This document shows, in pieces, positions 45,838 through 55,386 of a stretch of 64,000 nucleotides of DNA. The stretch lies in NCBI RefSeq assembly GCF_030012605.2, contig NZ_CP114055.2; one strand, written 5' to 3'. The stretch is from Bergeyella_A cardium (GTDB taxonomy: Bacteria; Bacteroidota; Bacteroidia; Flavobacteriales; Weeksellaceae). The number at the start of each line of letters is the position of its first letter. Position 1 is the stretch's first letter. The position numbers and the translations under genes were made by a program. The notes under the pieces were generated by a model, which was not told where the DNA came from, did no database searches, and was given only the letters and a program-made list of their open reading frames with translations.

Positions 45838-45898
45838 ACTCACACTAATTAAGAGTAATCACCCACCTTCATTGCTATAATTAGAGAGGCTTTTTATT
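45838..45898. ncRNA. Structured intergenic element, possible third relative of the coaX-upstream RNAs
   Basis: Between the convergent ribF and thiamine pyrophosphokinase genes, CTAATTA pairs with TAATTAG around a loop with AATCACCCACCTT, and a GGCTTTTTATT tail follows. The phrase AATC(T)ACCCACCTT also occurs in the element at 59042-59121. It may simply be the shared terminator of the two genes. Confidence 0.35.
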
Positions 45899-45903
45899 GT
45901 ACT

Positions 45904-46527
45904 TTAAAGATATTTATCACCAATGAAGAGGAGAATATTGCCAGAGAGGTATTGTATGCGAACGCTATCCTTAACTGCAAAATTTCTTGTGGAAAGGCTA
46001 TTAGTCATACTGAGGCTTTCGGATGAGAGCTCCCAATTAAGCCCATCAGTAGTTACTTTTTCAGCAGAGGGAAATGGATAGATGGATATCATTCTACCCT
46101 TTACACCACTGAGAAGAGTATCATTCTCTACAAAAAAATATTCAGAATGGTTATCAAAAAATCGGATGTTAAGGTGATTTTTATGCCTAAAAGCTACCGT
46201 AAGATTCCCGAGGAAGTGATCCATCTCCCCACCACTCGCACCAAATACAGCTACAGAAGTAACTCCTCTATTACAAAGGATTTCTAATGCTTTATCAAAA
46301 TCGGTTTTATTTTGGTCAGGTGTATGAATAAACTTTTCGTGATAAATCGGCTCATCTGCCCCCGAATGAGAATCAAAATCCCCAGAAACAAAGTCCAATT
46401 TAGAGAGTGGAAACCCCATTTCTTTCAAGTAATGAAAAGCACCATCAGTACAGGCGATGATTCCATAGTCTCGGTAATCAGGCAAGGCTTTAGGCGGTTC
46501 ACCATTGATGAAAAGTAGTGCTTTCAT
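45904..46527 (-). CDS. Thiamine pyrophosphokinase
   Basis: A 207-residue enzyme that makes thiamine pyrophosphate from thiamine and ATP. The pattern fits: IIACTDGAFHYL, VSGDFDS, PDQNKTDFDKAL and GASGGEMDHFLGNL, which carry the acidic and Gln/Lys residues of the active site. It lies 12 nt downstream of the ABC ATPase gene, on the same strand and likely cotranscribed. Confidence 0.92.
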   Translation of the reverse strand: MKALLFINGEPPKALPDYRDYGIIACTDGAFHYLKEMGFPLSKLDFVSGDFDSHSGADEPIYHEKFIHTPDQNKTDFDKALEILCNRGVTSVAVFGASGGEMDHFLGNLTVAFRHKNHLNIRFFDNHSEYFFVENDTLLSGVKGRMISIYPFPSAEKVTTDGLNWELSSESLSMTNSLSTRNFAVKDSVRIQYLSGNILLFIGDKYL

Positions 46528-46539
46528 TAGATAGAAAAA

Positions 46540-47244
46540 TTAATTCGTAGCAGAAGTATATTTTTGAAAGGCTTCTTCAAGGCTGCTGAACTCGTTTTTA
46601 AACTCGTGAACGGGTAGATCTTTTATAATTTCACCACGATTGATAAGAATAATCCTGTTGCAAAGGGCTTCTACCTCCTGCATAATATGAGTGGAAATAA
46701 TAACCGTTTTCTCCCTACCAATCTCCTTGATAACATTACGAATTTCTATAATTTGATTCGGGTCAAGACCATTCGTAGGCTCATCCAATATCAAGAGATC
46801 AGGCTGATGAAGAATGGACTGCGCAAGGCCCACCCTCTGCTTATAACCTTTTGAAAGCTGACTGATTTTCTTCCTCTGCTCTGGAGCTAAGCCCACAAGA
46901 TTGATAATTTCATCTATTTTTGAGGAAGGAACTTTATGCAAATTTGCTACGAAATGGAGATACTCCCGTACATACATATCCATATAAAGTGGGTTATTCT
47001 CTGGCAAAAAGCCGATAAGCTTCTTAGATTCAACAGGCTCTTCAGTAATGTCTCTGCCATTAAACACCACCTGCCCTTCATCTATTTTAAGCGCTCCAAC
47101 AATGGATTTCATCAGTGTGGATTTCCCTGCTCCATTTGCCCCCAAAAGCCCAACGATTTCATTCTTCTCTATACGAATATTGATGTTATTCAGTGCTGTT
47201 TGCTCCCCAAATTTCTTGGTAAGCCCTCTGACCTCTAATGACAT
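46540..47244 (-). CDS. ABC transporter ATP-binding protein (GldA-like)
   Basis: A 234-residue ATPase with Walker A GANGAGKST, signature LSKGYKQRVG, and Walker B LLILDEPTNGLD. The LSKGYKQR signature and the MYVREYLHFVANL segment resemble GldA, the ATPase of the gliding-associated GldAFG transporter, but it is shorter than classic GldA (about 300). The permease partner is not adjacent. So a GldA-like role is likely but not certain. Confidence 0.85.
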   Translation of the reverse strand: MSLEVRGLTKKFGEQTALNNINIRIEKNEIVGLLGANGAGKSTLMKSIVGALKIDEGQVVFNGRDITEEPVESKKLIGFLPENNPLYMDMYVREYLHFVANLHKVPSSKIDEIINLVGLAPEQRKKISQLSKGYKQRVGLAQSILHQPDLLILDEPTNGLDPNQIIEIRNVIKEIGREKTVIISTHIMQEVEALCNRIILINRGEIIKDLPVHEFKNEFSSLEEAFQKYTSATN

Positions 47245-47286
47245 TTTGAAAATTTATTTGCCAGCAAAGATAAATAAAATTGAAAA

Positions 47287-47308
47287 AGACCACCCCGAAA
47301 GGCGGTCT
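47287..47308 (-). terminator. Terminator of ahcY
   Basis: On the minus strand, AGACC-GCC-TTTCGGG-GTGGTCT with a TTTTTC tail; lies between ahcY and the ABC ATPase gene. Confidence 0.82.
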
Positions 47309-47380
47309 AAAAATAAATTGTTTAACTTTTAAAATTACCCAATGCAAATGTATAAAAAACTTTTTATTAATCTCATTTGC

Positions 47381-48691
47381 TTAGTAGCGGTAATAATCAG
47401 GTTTGAAAGGACCTTCTACCTCCACACCGATGTATTTTGCCTGTACAGGAGTAAGGGTTTCCAGCTCCACACCTATTTTTTTCAGATGGAGGGCAGCAAC
47501 TTTCTCATCCAACTTCTTAGGAAGAGTATAAACCTCGTTTTTGTATGCTTCAGAATTTGTCCAAAGCTCAATCTGCGCCAGCGTTTGGTTGGAGAATGAA
47601 TTAGACATTACAAAAGAAGGATGCCCAGTAGCACAGCCGAGATTCACAAGACGCCCCTCTGCGAGGATGATAATCTCATTTCCATTGATATTATAAATAT
47701 CCACCTGAGGTTTTACCTCATATTTGGTATTCCCATAGGCTTTGTTAAGCCATGCCATATCGATTTCATTATCAAAATGACCGATATTACAAACGATGGT
47801 CTTGTCTTTCATCTTCATAAAATGCTTCTCCTGCACTATATCCCTGTTCCCCGTAGTGGTAATAATGATATCCGCAGTCTCTACAAGTGTATCTAATGTT
47901 TTCACCTCATAACCCTCCATCGCTGCCTGCAAAGCACAAATAGGGTCTATCTCCGTAACCGAAACTATAGCTCCTGCACCTCGGAAAGAGGCTGCTGTAC
48001 CTTTGCCCACATCTCCATAGCCACATACCACTACCCTCTTGCCTGCGAGCATTACATCAGTAGCTCTCCTTACGGCATCTACAGCGGATTCGCGACAGCC
48101 GTATTTATTATCAAATTTAGATTTGGTTACGGAATCATTCACATTAATGGCAGGGACGAGGAGAGTACCGTTTTTCATCCTTTCATAAAGCCTGTGAACC
48201 CCCGTAGTAGTCTCCTCAGAGAGCCCTTTAATCTCTTTTGCAAGCTCTGGATATCGATCAAAAACCATATTTGTAAGGTCTCCTCCATCATCTAAAATCA
48301 TATTAAGTGGCTTTCTCTCCTCTCCGAAAAAGAGGGTCTGCTCTATACACCAGTCAAATTCTTTTTCATTCATTCCCTTCCATGCATAAACAGGGATACC
48401 TGCCGAAGCTATTGCTGCTGCCGCGTGATCCTGAGTAGAAAATATATTGCAAGACGACCACGAAACCTCTGCCCCGAGAGCTACAAGCGTCTCGATAAGC
48501 ACCGCCGTCTGTATCGTCATATGGAGGCAACCTGCTATTCTGGCTCCTTTTAACGGTTGCAAATGCCCATATTCCTGGCGTATAGCCATAAGACCTGGCA
48601 TCTCTGCCTCTGCAAGTTTTATCTCCTTTCTCCCCCAATCTGCAAGACTGATGTCTTTTACCTTATAAGGTACATAATGTTTATTGTTCAT
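47381..48691 (-). CDS. ahcY: Adenosylhomocysteinase
   Basis: A 436-residue NAD-dependent hydrolase splitting S-adenosylhomocysteine into adenosine and homocysteine. Landmarks: CLHMTIQTAVLIETL near the N-terminus, KSKFDNKYGCRES, the NAD motif VVCGYGDVGKGTA, and the C-terminal KPDYYRY. It removes the inhibitory product of SAM-dependent methylation. The -7 box TATCTTTG (48726-48733) supports the start at 48691. Confidence 0.97.
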   Translation of the reverse strand: MNNKHYVPYKVKDISLADWGRKEIKLAEAEMPGLMAIRQEYGHLQPLKGARIAGCLHMTIQTAVLIETLVALGAEVSWSSCNIFSTQDHAAAAIASAGIPVYAWKGMNEKEFDWCIEQTLFFGEERKPLNMILDDGGDLTNMVFDRYPELAKEIKGLSEETTTGVHRLYERMKNGTLLVPAINVNDSVTKSKFDNKYGCRESAVDAVRRATDVMLAGKRVVVCGYGDVGKGTAASFRGAGAIVSVTEIDPICALQAAMEGYEVKTLDTLVETADIIITTTGNRDIVQEKHFMKMKDKTIVCNIGHFDNEIDMAWLNKAYGNTKYEVKPQVDIYNINGNEIIILAEGRLVNLGCATGHPSFVMSNSFSNQTLAQIELWTNSEAYKNEVYTLPKKLDEKVAALHLKKIGVELETLTPVQAKYIGVEVEGPFKPDYYRY

Positions 48692-48725
48692 AGTTTAATG
48701 ATTTTAATTATTGATTGAATGCCGA

Positions 48726-48733
48726 CAAAGATA
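48726..48733 (-). promoter_or_regulatory. -7 box of ahcY
   Basis: TATCTTTG on the minus strand, 34 bp before the ATG. Confidence 0.6.
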
Positions 48734-48848
48734 AGGATTAATAAAACGATATAAATATTTTTAATAAAAATAAGAACACCCTACCAGCACAGAAAGACCG
48801 ATATATAGACCTACGAAATAATAATTTTGCAGATAATAAAAAAAAGTA

Positions 48849-48856
48849 TATTTTTG
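48849..48856 (+). promoter_or_regulatory. -7 box of tRNA-Ser(GGA)
   Basis: TATTTTTG lies 12 bp before the 5' end of the tRNA. Confidence 0.65.
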
Positions 48857-48867
48857 CAGACATATTT

Positions 48868-48954
48868 AGAAAGGTGCTCGAGTGGTTGAAGAGGCTACCC
48901 TGGAAAGGTAGTATACGGGTAACCGTATCGAGGGTTCGAATCCCTTCCTTTCTG
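48868..48954 (+). tRNA. tRNA-Ser (GGA anticodon)
   Basis: The acceptor AGAAAGG (48868-48874) pairs with CCTTTCT (48947-48953). The anticodon loop CTGGAAA within CTACC/GGTAG gives GGA. The long variable arm TACGGGTAACCGTA marks a class II tRNA and GGTTCGAATCC is the T-loop. A terminator follows. Confidence 0.96.
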
Positions 48955-48957
48955 CTA

Positions 48958-48994
48958 AGGTAAGATGCAAAAGAAATGTATCTTACCTTTTTTG
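48958..48994 (+). terminator. Terminator after tRNA-Ser(GGA)
   Basis: A 9-bp stem AGGTAAGAT (48958-48966) with ATCTTACCT (48980-48988), then a run of T. Confidence 0.9.
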
Positions 48995-49010
48995 TATATT
49001 CAATTAAAGT

Positions 49011-49739
49011 ATGGAAACTAAGAAATTCGGGTTAATCGGAAGGAATATCTCCTACTCCTTCTCCAAACAATACTTTACAGAAAAGTTTCAGCAGTTACTT
49101 CTTAAAAATCATTCTTATGAGATTTTTGACCTCCAAAATATTGAGGAAGTAAGAGAAATTATGAAAATCACTAATCTCAAAGGATTTAATGTAACAATAC
49201 CTTATAAGGAACTGATTATTCCCTATCTTGATGAGCTAAGCGAGGAAGCAAAAGAAATCGGAGCGGTGAATACCGTTCTTATAAAAAATGGAAAGACCAA
49301 AGGTTTTAATACAGATGCTTACGGTTTTGAGAGAACCTTACGCCTGCACAGAAAGCCTCATCACTGTTCAGCGATAATTTTAGGAGATGGTGGAGCTGCA
49401 AAAGCAATAAAGTTTGTACTAAAAAAAGAAAACATCCCATTTATCACCGTTAGTCGAAAGTCTGAAATCAATTTCAGTACACTTAATCAGGAAATGCTAA
49501 AATCTCATCACATTATTATACAATGTACGCCTGTTGGTACTTTTCCGAATGTAACCGACTGCTTGGAATTTCCTTTTGAAGGACTTACAGAGCAGCATCT
49601 CGTGATTGACTTAATCTACAACCCTGAATATACGCAATTCATTAAAAATGCTTATAAATATGGAGCGAAATGTGTAAATGGATACTTTATGCTTGAACAA
49701 CAAGCAGAAAAAGCGTGGAAAATTTGGAATTGTGAATAA
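49011..49739 (+). CDS. aroE: Shikimate dehydrogenase
   Basis: A 242-residue enzyme reducing 3-dehydroshikimate with NADPH. Landmarks: GLIGRNISYSFSKQYF, GFNVTIPYKE with the catalytic Lys, AVNTV, FNTDAYGF, and the glycine-rich ILGDGGAAKA. It is a short AroE form, as usual for Bacteroidota. Only 17 nt separate it from the tRNA terminator, so its own promoter must overlap that region or it is served by read-through. Confidence 0.94.
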   Translation: METKKFGLIGRNISYSFSKQYFTEKFQQLLLKNHSYEIFDLQNIEEVREIMKITNLKGFNVTIPYKELIIPYLDELSEEAKEIGAVNTVLIKNGKTKGFNTDAYGFERTLRLHRKPHHCSAIILGDGGAAKAIKFVLKKENIPFITVSRKSEINFSTLNQEMLKSHHIIIQCTPVGTFPNVTDCLEFPFEGLTEQHLVIDLIYNPEYTQFIKNAYKYGAKCVNGYFMLEQQAEKAWKIWNCE

Positions 49740-49814
49740 AATTCTTTTAAATTGGTCGCAAAATTTGAATAAGAACTTACTATTACCACAAGATGTGGAA
49801 AAAATTATTTCAGT

Positions 49815-51593
49815 ATGACACTAGAAAATCATTCATCAGCACAAGAAGGACACAAACCTATTCAAGAAGGAGCTAACGACAATAAAAAAAGCCTTTCTCA
49901 CAAGGTCGATCAGCATTTTAGCACTAAAAACTCAGGTTTATCCCTTGAAGAAATCCTCATTAGATTAGAAAAAATCATCAATACTGAGGAGGTAAAAGAA
50001 TTTGCAAAAGAATTTAGTGCACTGAGGAATGAGGCTCTACAATTTATCAATCAAGAAACTGAAAAAATGAAAGCCACTCATATAGAAGCGGGGAATCCTG
50101 AGGAAGATTTTTCTTGGGAACACCCTCAGCTTGCAAAGCTCTCTGGTCTCAATAATATCTTTAAAAAGAAATATAATGAATTCCGAAAGGAGCTGGAAGA
50201 AGAGCTAGAAAAGAACAAGCAAACACGTCTTGAAATTATAGAGAAACTCAAAAATCTCTATCTCAATTCTGACTTAGAAACCAACCTTTTTAAAGAAATC
50301 CGAAAAATAAAAGAGGAATGGGCAAATGCTGGTCAAGTAGCAAAAAATGAATTTAAGCTGATAAACAATAATTACTTCTACCATCTCAATCAGTTCTATG
50401 AGCTTTTGAACCTAAATAAAGAATATCTGGAACAGGAATATGCTCATAATTTAGAGAAGAGACGGCAAATCATCTCCCGTGCAAAAGAGCTACTCGAAGA
50501 GCCTGTGATTCAAAAAGCATTGAATGAACTGCAATATCTTCATAAACTCTGGAAAGAAGAAGCAGAGCCCGTTGCAGAAGAGCTAAGAGAAAGCACTTGG
50601 GAGGAGTTCAAAGCCATTTCTAATGAAGTTCATAACCGAAAAGCACAGCTTACTGAGCAAATAGAAAAAGAGCAAGCAGAGAATCTGATAAGAAAAAACC
50701 AGATTATTGAGGAAATCAAAAGGCTTATAGAAGAAAGCAAGGATAAAGGACACGATTTTTGGCAAAAAGCCATTAGCAAAGTAGATAAATTACGACAGGA
50801 ATTTCTCAATACAGGCAGTGTTTCAAAGGCGTTTTCAAATAAAAACTGGTCAGAATTTAATTCTGTATTAAAGGAATTTAACACTATTAAAAATAATTTC
50901 TATAAGGACTTAAAAGCATTACAGTCGGCTAACCTAAAAGCGAAGAAAGCACTGATAAAAATAGCCAAAGACAATGTTAATTCCGAAGATTGGGAAGCGG
51001 GCCTTACTCTTTTCAAAAAATTACAGGAAGATTGGAAAAAAATTGGACATGTGCCAAGGAGTGCATCCAATAAAATATGGGAAGAATTTCATAATGCCTG
51101 CAATACTTTCTTTGCTAATTTCAGGGAAAAGACCAATGCAGAGTCTGAAAACTGGAAGATGAACTTCAAAGCAAAATCAGCTCTATTGGAAGAACTAAAA
51201 ATCCTAACCGATGAAGAAGGAAGCATTGCCAAAATAGAGAGAATAAAAAACGAATGGAATGCTATCGGCAAGGTCCCAAAAGAGAAAATAGCGATAAACA
51301 GAGAATTTAACAAAGTCTTAAAAGAGAAATTAAAACTCAATAATATAAGCGTGTTTGATATTAATGAAACTTCTCTGCCTGAAGACAAACTCACCGAAAA
51401 AGCAAGGAAAATCAAGAAGCAAATCGCAGATTTGGAGGCTGAAGTAGTAAAAATGGAGAATAATATCAACTTCTTTAATAATGCTACGAGGGAAAATCCT
51501 CTACTTCAAGAGAGCTTTACAAAAATTGATGAAAAGAAAGCACAGATTGAAGCATTAAAGAAAAGCCTTCATAACATCATCTCAGGAGATTAA
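49815..51593 (+). CDS. DUF349 domain-containing protein
   Basis: A 592-residue, very charged helical protein built from repeats of the DUF349 type (REFLNTGSVSKAF, EDWKKIGHVPRSASNKIWEE, NEWNAIGKVPKEK; each has a W-x-x-x-G-x-V/A-P/S signature). No membrane segment or catalytic motif is visible. Such multi-repeat proteins are widespread in Bacteroidota and their function is unclear. It follows aroE by 75 nt and ends in a terminator. Confidence 0.88.
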   Translation: MTLENHSSAQEGHKPIQEGANDNKKSLSHKVDQHFSTKNSGLSLEEILIRLEKIINTEEVKEFAKEFSALRNEALQFINQETEKMKATHIEAGNPEEDFSWEHPQLAKLSGLNNIFKKKYNEFRKELEEELEKNKQTRLEIIEKLKNLYLNSDLETNLFKEIRKIKEEWANAGQVAKNEFKLINNNYFYHLNQFYELLNLNKEYLEQEYAHNLEKRRQIISRAKELLEEPVIQKALNELQYLHKLWKEEAEPVAEELRESTWEEFKAISNEVHNRKAQLTEQIEKEQAENLIRKNQIIEEIKRLIEESKDKGHDFWQKAISKVDKLRQEFLNTGSVSKAFSNKNWSEFNSVLKEFNTIKNNFYKDLKALQSANLKAKKALIKIAKDNVNSEDWEAGLTLFKKLQEDWKKIGHVPRSASNKIWEEFHNACNTFFANFREKTNAESENWKMNFKAKSALLEELKILTDEEGSIAKIERIKNEWNAIGKVPKEKIAINREFNKVLKEKLKLNNISVFDINETSLPEDKLTEKARKIKKQIADLEAEVVKMENNINFFNNATRENPLLQESFTKIDEKKAQIEALKKSLHNIISGD

Positions 51594-51627
51594 TCCTATT
51601 TTCTATAAACATACACAGCTAATAAAT

Positions 51628-51659
51628 AAAGCTCTACAACATAGGGCTTTTTTTATTTA
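51628..51659 (+). terminator. Terminator after the DUF349 gene
   Basis: A 9-bp stem AAAGCTCTA (51628-51636) with TAGGGCTTT (51642-51650) and a TTTTATTT tail. Confidence 0.88.
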
Positions 51660-51844
51660 GTAATACTTTTTATTATTAAATAAATTAGAGAAATATTATA
51701 TCCTTTTAAAAGTAATAAAACGGGAAGATTTTATTCTGATATAAGAGGAAAATGTTTTTAGATTAGCTTTTGGTTACTGTTAGTGCTAAGGATTATCACT
51801 TTACACTTCATTATTAAAGAAAAGATTAAAAGAAGAAAATATCA

Positions 51845-51869
51845 CAGGGGATTGCGATGCAATCCCCTG
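51845..51869 (-). terminator. Terminator after purD
   Basis: A perfect 11-bp stem, CAGGGGATTGC (51845-51855) with its complement (51859-51869), 3-nt loop; the minus-strand tail is T-rich. Confidence 0.85.
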
Positions 51870-51902
51870 GGGTGAAGTATTTAAATGTTTGAAAATAATT
51901 GT

Positions 51903-53141
51903 TTAGAACTGAGCGATGTCTTCGCGGTAAAAGGCATAATCAAAATTAAGGGGGATGGCGTCTTTATAGACCTTTTCGCGGGCTTCTTCGTAGGTATTGC
52001 CTGTAGCGACGAGGTTAACGACCCTTCCACCAGAGGTGAGGAGCCTATCGCCAGAGTATTGGGCACCTGCGAAGAGGATTTTGGAATGTTTTACCTTTTC
52101 AATGCCTGTAATTTCAATGCCTGTTTGTATTGTACCAGGGTAACCGCCAGAGCACATCACGAGACAAACGGCTTTTTCATCTTTAAAGCTAAGTTTGATG
52201 TCTTTACCTTCGAGGCAATCCTCGATAACATCTAAAAGTTCGTTGTTAAGAAGAGGGAGAAGGGATTGAGTTTCAGGGTCGCCGAGCCTCATATTGTATT
52301 CGAGGAGGTAAGTGCCGTCTTTGGTAACCATAAGCCCGAAGAAAATGAAGCCAGTAAAGCCGAGATGCTCTTCATTAAGCCCATTAAGGGTTGGAGTGAG
52401 GATATTTTTCTCGAAATCTTGGAAATGTTCGGGTGTAAATTCAGGGCTTGGGGCTACGCTGCCCATTCCGCCAGTGTTAAGACCTTTATCTCCATTGCCT
52501 ACCTTTTTATAATCTTTGACAGCGATGCAAGGAAAGAGTTTTTTGCCGTTTGAAAAAGCGATAATGGAGGCTTCAAAGCCGATGAGATAGTCTTCTATAA
52601 CTACTTGAATGCCAGAATCGCCGTAAATTCTATCGATCATAAAGGAGTGGAGGGTGGCTTGTGCGGTTTCTTTGCTATCGCAGATGACAACGCCCTTGCC
52701 ACCAGCAAGACCGCTGGCTTTTATGACGAGGGGAAAGTTCTTACCATTGAGATAGTCAAGCGCTTCATTATAAGAGTCAAAGACTTTTGCAGTGGCGGTT
52801 TTCACACCGTGTGTTTGCATAAATTTTTTAGCAAAAGACTTACTTCCTTCGAGTTTAGCGGCTCTGGATTTAGCTCCGAAAATCTTTAAACCTGCTTCTT
52901 GAAAGCTTTCTACGATGCCATCAACGAGAGGAGCTTCGGGACCGATGATGGTGAGCTCGATTTCTTCTTTAAGAGCGAATTCTTTTATCTCTTTAATCCC
53001 TGAAAGGTTGAGATTTTTGCCCAATTTCTCAGTTGTAGCATTACCATTTGCGAAATAAAGTTCTACAGGACGGCTATCTGCCATCAATTTATCAGCGATA
53101 GCGGATTCACGGCCGCCATTTCCTACGATTAGTACTCTCAT
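51903..53141 (-). CDS. purD: Phosphoribosylamine-glycine ligase (GARS)
   Basis: A 412-residue ATP-grasp enzyme of purine synthesis, joining glycine to phosphoribosylamine. Landmarks: MRVLIVGNGGRESAI at the start, KASGLAGGKGVVI (ATP-grasp), GDKGLNTGGMGSVAPSP, and RLGDPETQSLLPLL. I set the start at 53141 because the protein begins MRVLIVGNGG in the family and the -7 box TATTTTTG (53166-53173) excludes the longer form from 53195. Confidence 0.96.
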   Translation of the reverse strand: MRVLIVGNGGRESAIADKLMADSRPVELYFANGNATTEKLGKNLNLSGIKEIKEFALKEEIELTIIGPEAPLVDGIVESFQEAGLKIFGAKSRAAKLEGSKSFAKKFMQTHGVKTATAKVFDSYNEALDYLNGKNFPLVIKASGLAGGKGVVICDSKETAQATLHSFMIDRIYGDSGIQVVIEDYLIGFEASIIAFSNGKKLFPCIAVKDYKKVGNGDKGLNTGGMGSVAPSPEFTPEHFQDFEKNILTPTLNGLNEEHLGFTGFIFFGLMVTKDGTYLLEYNMRLGDPETQSLLPLLNNELLDVIEDCLEGKDIKLSFKDEKAVCLVMCSGGYPGTIQTGIEITGIEKVKHSKILFAGAQYSGDRLLTSGGRVVNLVATGNTYEEAREKVYKDAIPLNFDYAFYREDIAQF

Positions 53142-53165
53142 TTTTACAAAAATAAACTTATGAGA

Positions 53166-53173
53166 CAAAAATA
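53166..53173 (-). promoter_or_regulatory. -7 box of purD
   Basis: TATTTTTG on the minus strand, 24 bp before the ATG. Confidence 0.65.
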
Positions 53174-53246
53174 CATCTTTAAATAAGAAGTGCAAAAAGA
53201 AATTTTGATTGATTTTAGATTTATTTAGTCTTTGGGTGGGATTGAT

Positions 53247-53254
53247 TACTTTTG
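53247..53254 (+). promoter_or_regulatory. -7 box of the M3 peptidase gene
   Basis: TACTTTTG, fitting TAnnTTTG, 22 bp before the ATG at 53277. Confidence 0.6.
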
Positions 53255-53276
53255 TGGGCTTTAAAAAATAAAAAAA

Positions 53277-55319
53277 ATGAATGTACTTACCGAGCGATTT
53301 AGAACGAAATATGAAACGGCTCCCTTTAATGAGATAAGGGAGGAGGATTTTTTGCCAGCTTTTAAGGAATTAATTGAGCGAGCGGAGGCTGAAATAACGG
53401 GAATAGCGGAGAATAATGAGGAGGCTAGCTTTGAAAACACGGTGGAGGCGCTTGCATACGCGGGGAGGCAGCTTGAGAGGGTAACGAGTATCTTTTTTAA
53501 TCTGAATTCTGCGGAGACAAACGAGAAATTGCAGGAGATTGCACAGGAAGTCTCCCCTATTTTGACGGAATTTTCATCTAAAATGCATCAAAATCAGAGG
53601 CTTTTTGAGAGAATTAAAAAAGTTTATAACGAAAGTGAGGGCTTAAACTTGAACACCGAAGAAAAAATGCTGCTGAGGGAGACTTATAGAGGCTTTGTGA
53701 GGAACGGTGCGCTGCTGAGCGAGGAGGAAAAGAAGCGATTGGAGGAGATTAATATCCAATTGTCTGTGAAACAATTGCAGTTTGGTCAAAATGTATTGGG
53801 AGCGACGAATGATTATTACAAACATATTATTAATAATGATGAATTGAGGGGTATTCCTGAGGTAATTAAGGCTCAATATGAGGAAGATGCGAAGGAAAAA
53901 GGCTTGAGTGGATATGTGATTACACTGCAGTACCCAAGTTTTATACCTGCGATGACTTATGCTGATAGCAGGGAGCTGAGAAAAGAGCTGTTTTTGGCTA
54001 ATGGGAGCAAGTGTTTTGATGGTGGAGCGTTTGATAACCAGGATTTAATACGGGAATTGGTGAGACTGAGGCAAGAGAAAGCCGAAATCTTGGGCTATCG
54101 GAGCTTTGCGGACTATGTTTTGGAGGAAAGGATGGCGGAGACGCCTGAAAAAGTCTTTGAGTTTCTTAATCAGCTCCTTGTGGCGGCAACTCCTTATGCT
54201 GAGGCAGAGATTTCTGAGCTAAAAGAGCTTGCAAAAGCAGATGGAATAGATGATTTACAGGCGTATGACCACGCTTATTATACTGAAAAGCTGAGAAAAG
54301 CGAAGTATGACCTGAATGATGAGGAGCTGAAGCCTTATTTCCCTCTTGAGGAGGTTGAAAAAGCGGTATTTAGCCTTGCTCAGCGGCTGTTTGGGCTGAA
54401 TTTTAGGGAAGTGGAGGGCATTCAGAAGTATCACCAAGAGGTAAAGACCTATTTAGTAGAGGAAAATGGGAAGGAGAAGGCGATTTTATATGTTGATTAT
54501 CATCCTCGTAAAGGGAAGAGAGCCGGTGCTTGGATGACGAGCTTCAAAAACCAGTGGAAGGAGGGCGATAAGAACTCACGGCCGCATATTTCTGTGGTTT
54601 GTAACTTCTCTAAACCGACGAATGAGGTGCCTTCGCTGCTGAGTTTTCAGGAAGTAACGACGCTTTTCCACGAATTTGGGCATGCATTGCACGGAATATT
54701 GGCGGATACGCGCTATCCTAACCTGTCGGGGACTTCTGTGAAGTGGGATTTTGTGGAACTTCCGTCGCAGTTTCTCGAAAACTACTGCTATGAGCCAGAT
54801 TTTTTGAGAAGTTTTGCTAAACACTATAAAACCCAAGAGATTCTGAGCAATGAGAAGATAAAAAAGCTGAATGAATCAAAGAATTTTATGGAAGGATACC
54901 AGACACTGAGGCAATTGGGCTTTGGATTGCTGGATATGGCATATCATACGAAAGCAGGAGAAGTGAAAGACATTAAAACCTTTGAAAAAGAGCATACTGC
55001 AAGAACAAATTTGTATCCATCAGAGCCATTAACGGCAATTTCTACGAGTTTTTCACATATATTTCAGGGAGGATACTCGGCGGGGTATTATTCGTATAAA
55101 TGGGCTGAGGTTTTGGATGCAGATGCATTCCAATACTTTAAGGAAAAGGGGATTTTTGACCCAGAAACCGCAGAAAAATATAAAAAACTGCTCTCATCAG
55201 GAGGAACAGTGCCGCCGATGGAGCTCTATAAAGCCTTTAGAGGGAGCGAACCGAAGGTAGAAAGCCTGCTAATGAGGGCTTTTGGAAGTGGTGGAGGTTC
55301 TACTTCGGATTTGTTATAG
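53277..55319 (+). CDS. M3 family oligopeptidase (Dcp/OpdA-like)
   Basis: A 680-residue zinc metallopeptidase. The HExxH motif lies in TLFHEFGHALHGIL and the third ligand Glu in the following SVKWDFVELPSQFLENY stretch. The length and the N-terminal FNEIREEDFLPAFKELI fit dipeptidyl carboxypeptidases and oligopeptidase A, which degrade short peptides. No signal peptide, so cytoplasmic. Its codon choice favours GAG and GCG more than its neighbours. Confidence 0.93.
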   Translation: MNVLTERFRTKYETAPFNEIREEDFLPAFKELIERAEAEITGIAENNEEASFENTVEALAYAGRQLERVTSIFFNLNSAETNEKLQEIAQEVSPILTEFSSKMHQNQRLFERIKKVYNESEGLNLNTEEKMLLRETYRGFVRNGALLSEEEKKRLEEINIQLSVKQLQFGQNVLGATNDYYKHIINNDELRGIPEVIKAQYEEDAKEKGLSGYVITLQYPSFIPAMTYADSRELRKELFLANGSKCFDGGAFDNQDLIRELVRLRQEKAEILGYRSFADYVLEERMAETPEKVFEFLNQLLVAATPYAEAEISELKELAKADGIDDLQAYDHAYYTEKLRKAKYDLNDEELKPYFPLEEVEKAVFSLAQRLFGLNFREVEGIQKYHQEVKTYLVEENGKEKAILYVDYHPRKGKRAGAWMTSFKNQWKEGDKNSRPHISVVCNFSKPTNEVPSLLSFQEVTTLFHEFGHALHGILADTRYPNLSGTSVKWDFVELPSQFLENYCYEPDFLRSFAKHYKTQEILSNEKIKKLNESKNFMEGYQTLRQLGFGLLDMAYHTKAGEVKDIKTFEKEHTARTNLYPSEPLTAISTSFSHIFQGGYSAGYYSYKWAEVLDADAFQYFKEKGIFDPETAEKYKKLLSSGGTVPPMELYKAFRGSEPKVESLLMRAFGSGGGSTSDLL

Positions 55320-55330
55320 ACATATAAGCG

Positions 55331-55358
55331 AAAAAATCTCCTCTCAAAAAGAGAAGAT
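55331..55358 (-). terminator. Terminator after the DPP-IV-like gene
   Basis: On the minus strand, ATCT-TCTC with GAGA-AGAT arms (a small bulge), T5 loop, then six T. Confidence 0.65.
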
Positions 55359-55386
55359 TCAGCTGATTTTATATGAGATAAGGGGA

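Larger units (their letters stand above)
51594..51902. other. Intergenic region between DUF349 gene and purD
   Basis: About 310 bp holding the two terminators of the convergent genes. The AT-rich middle (51660-51840) shows no gene, promoter or repeat that I can support. Confidence 0.5.
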
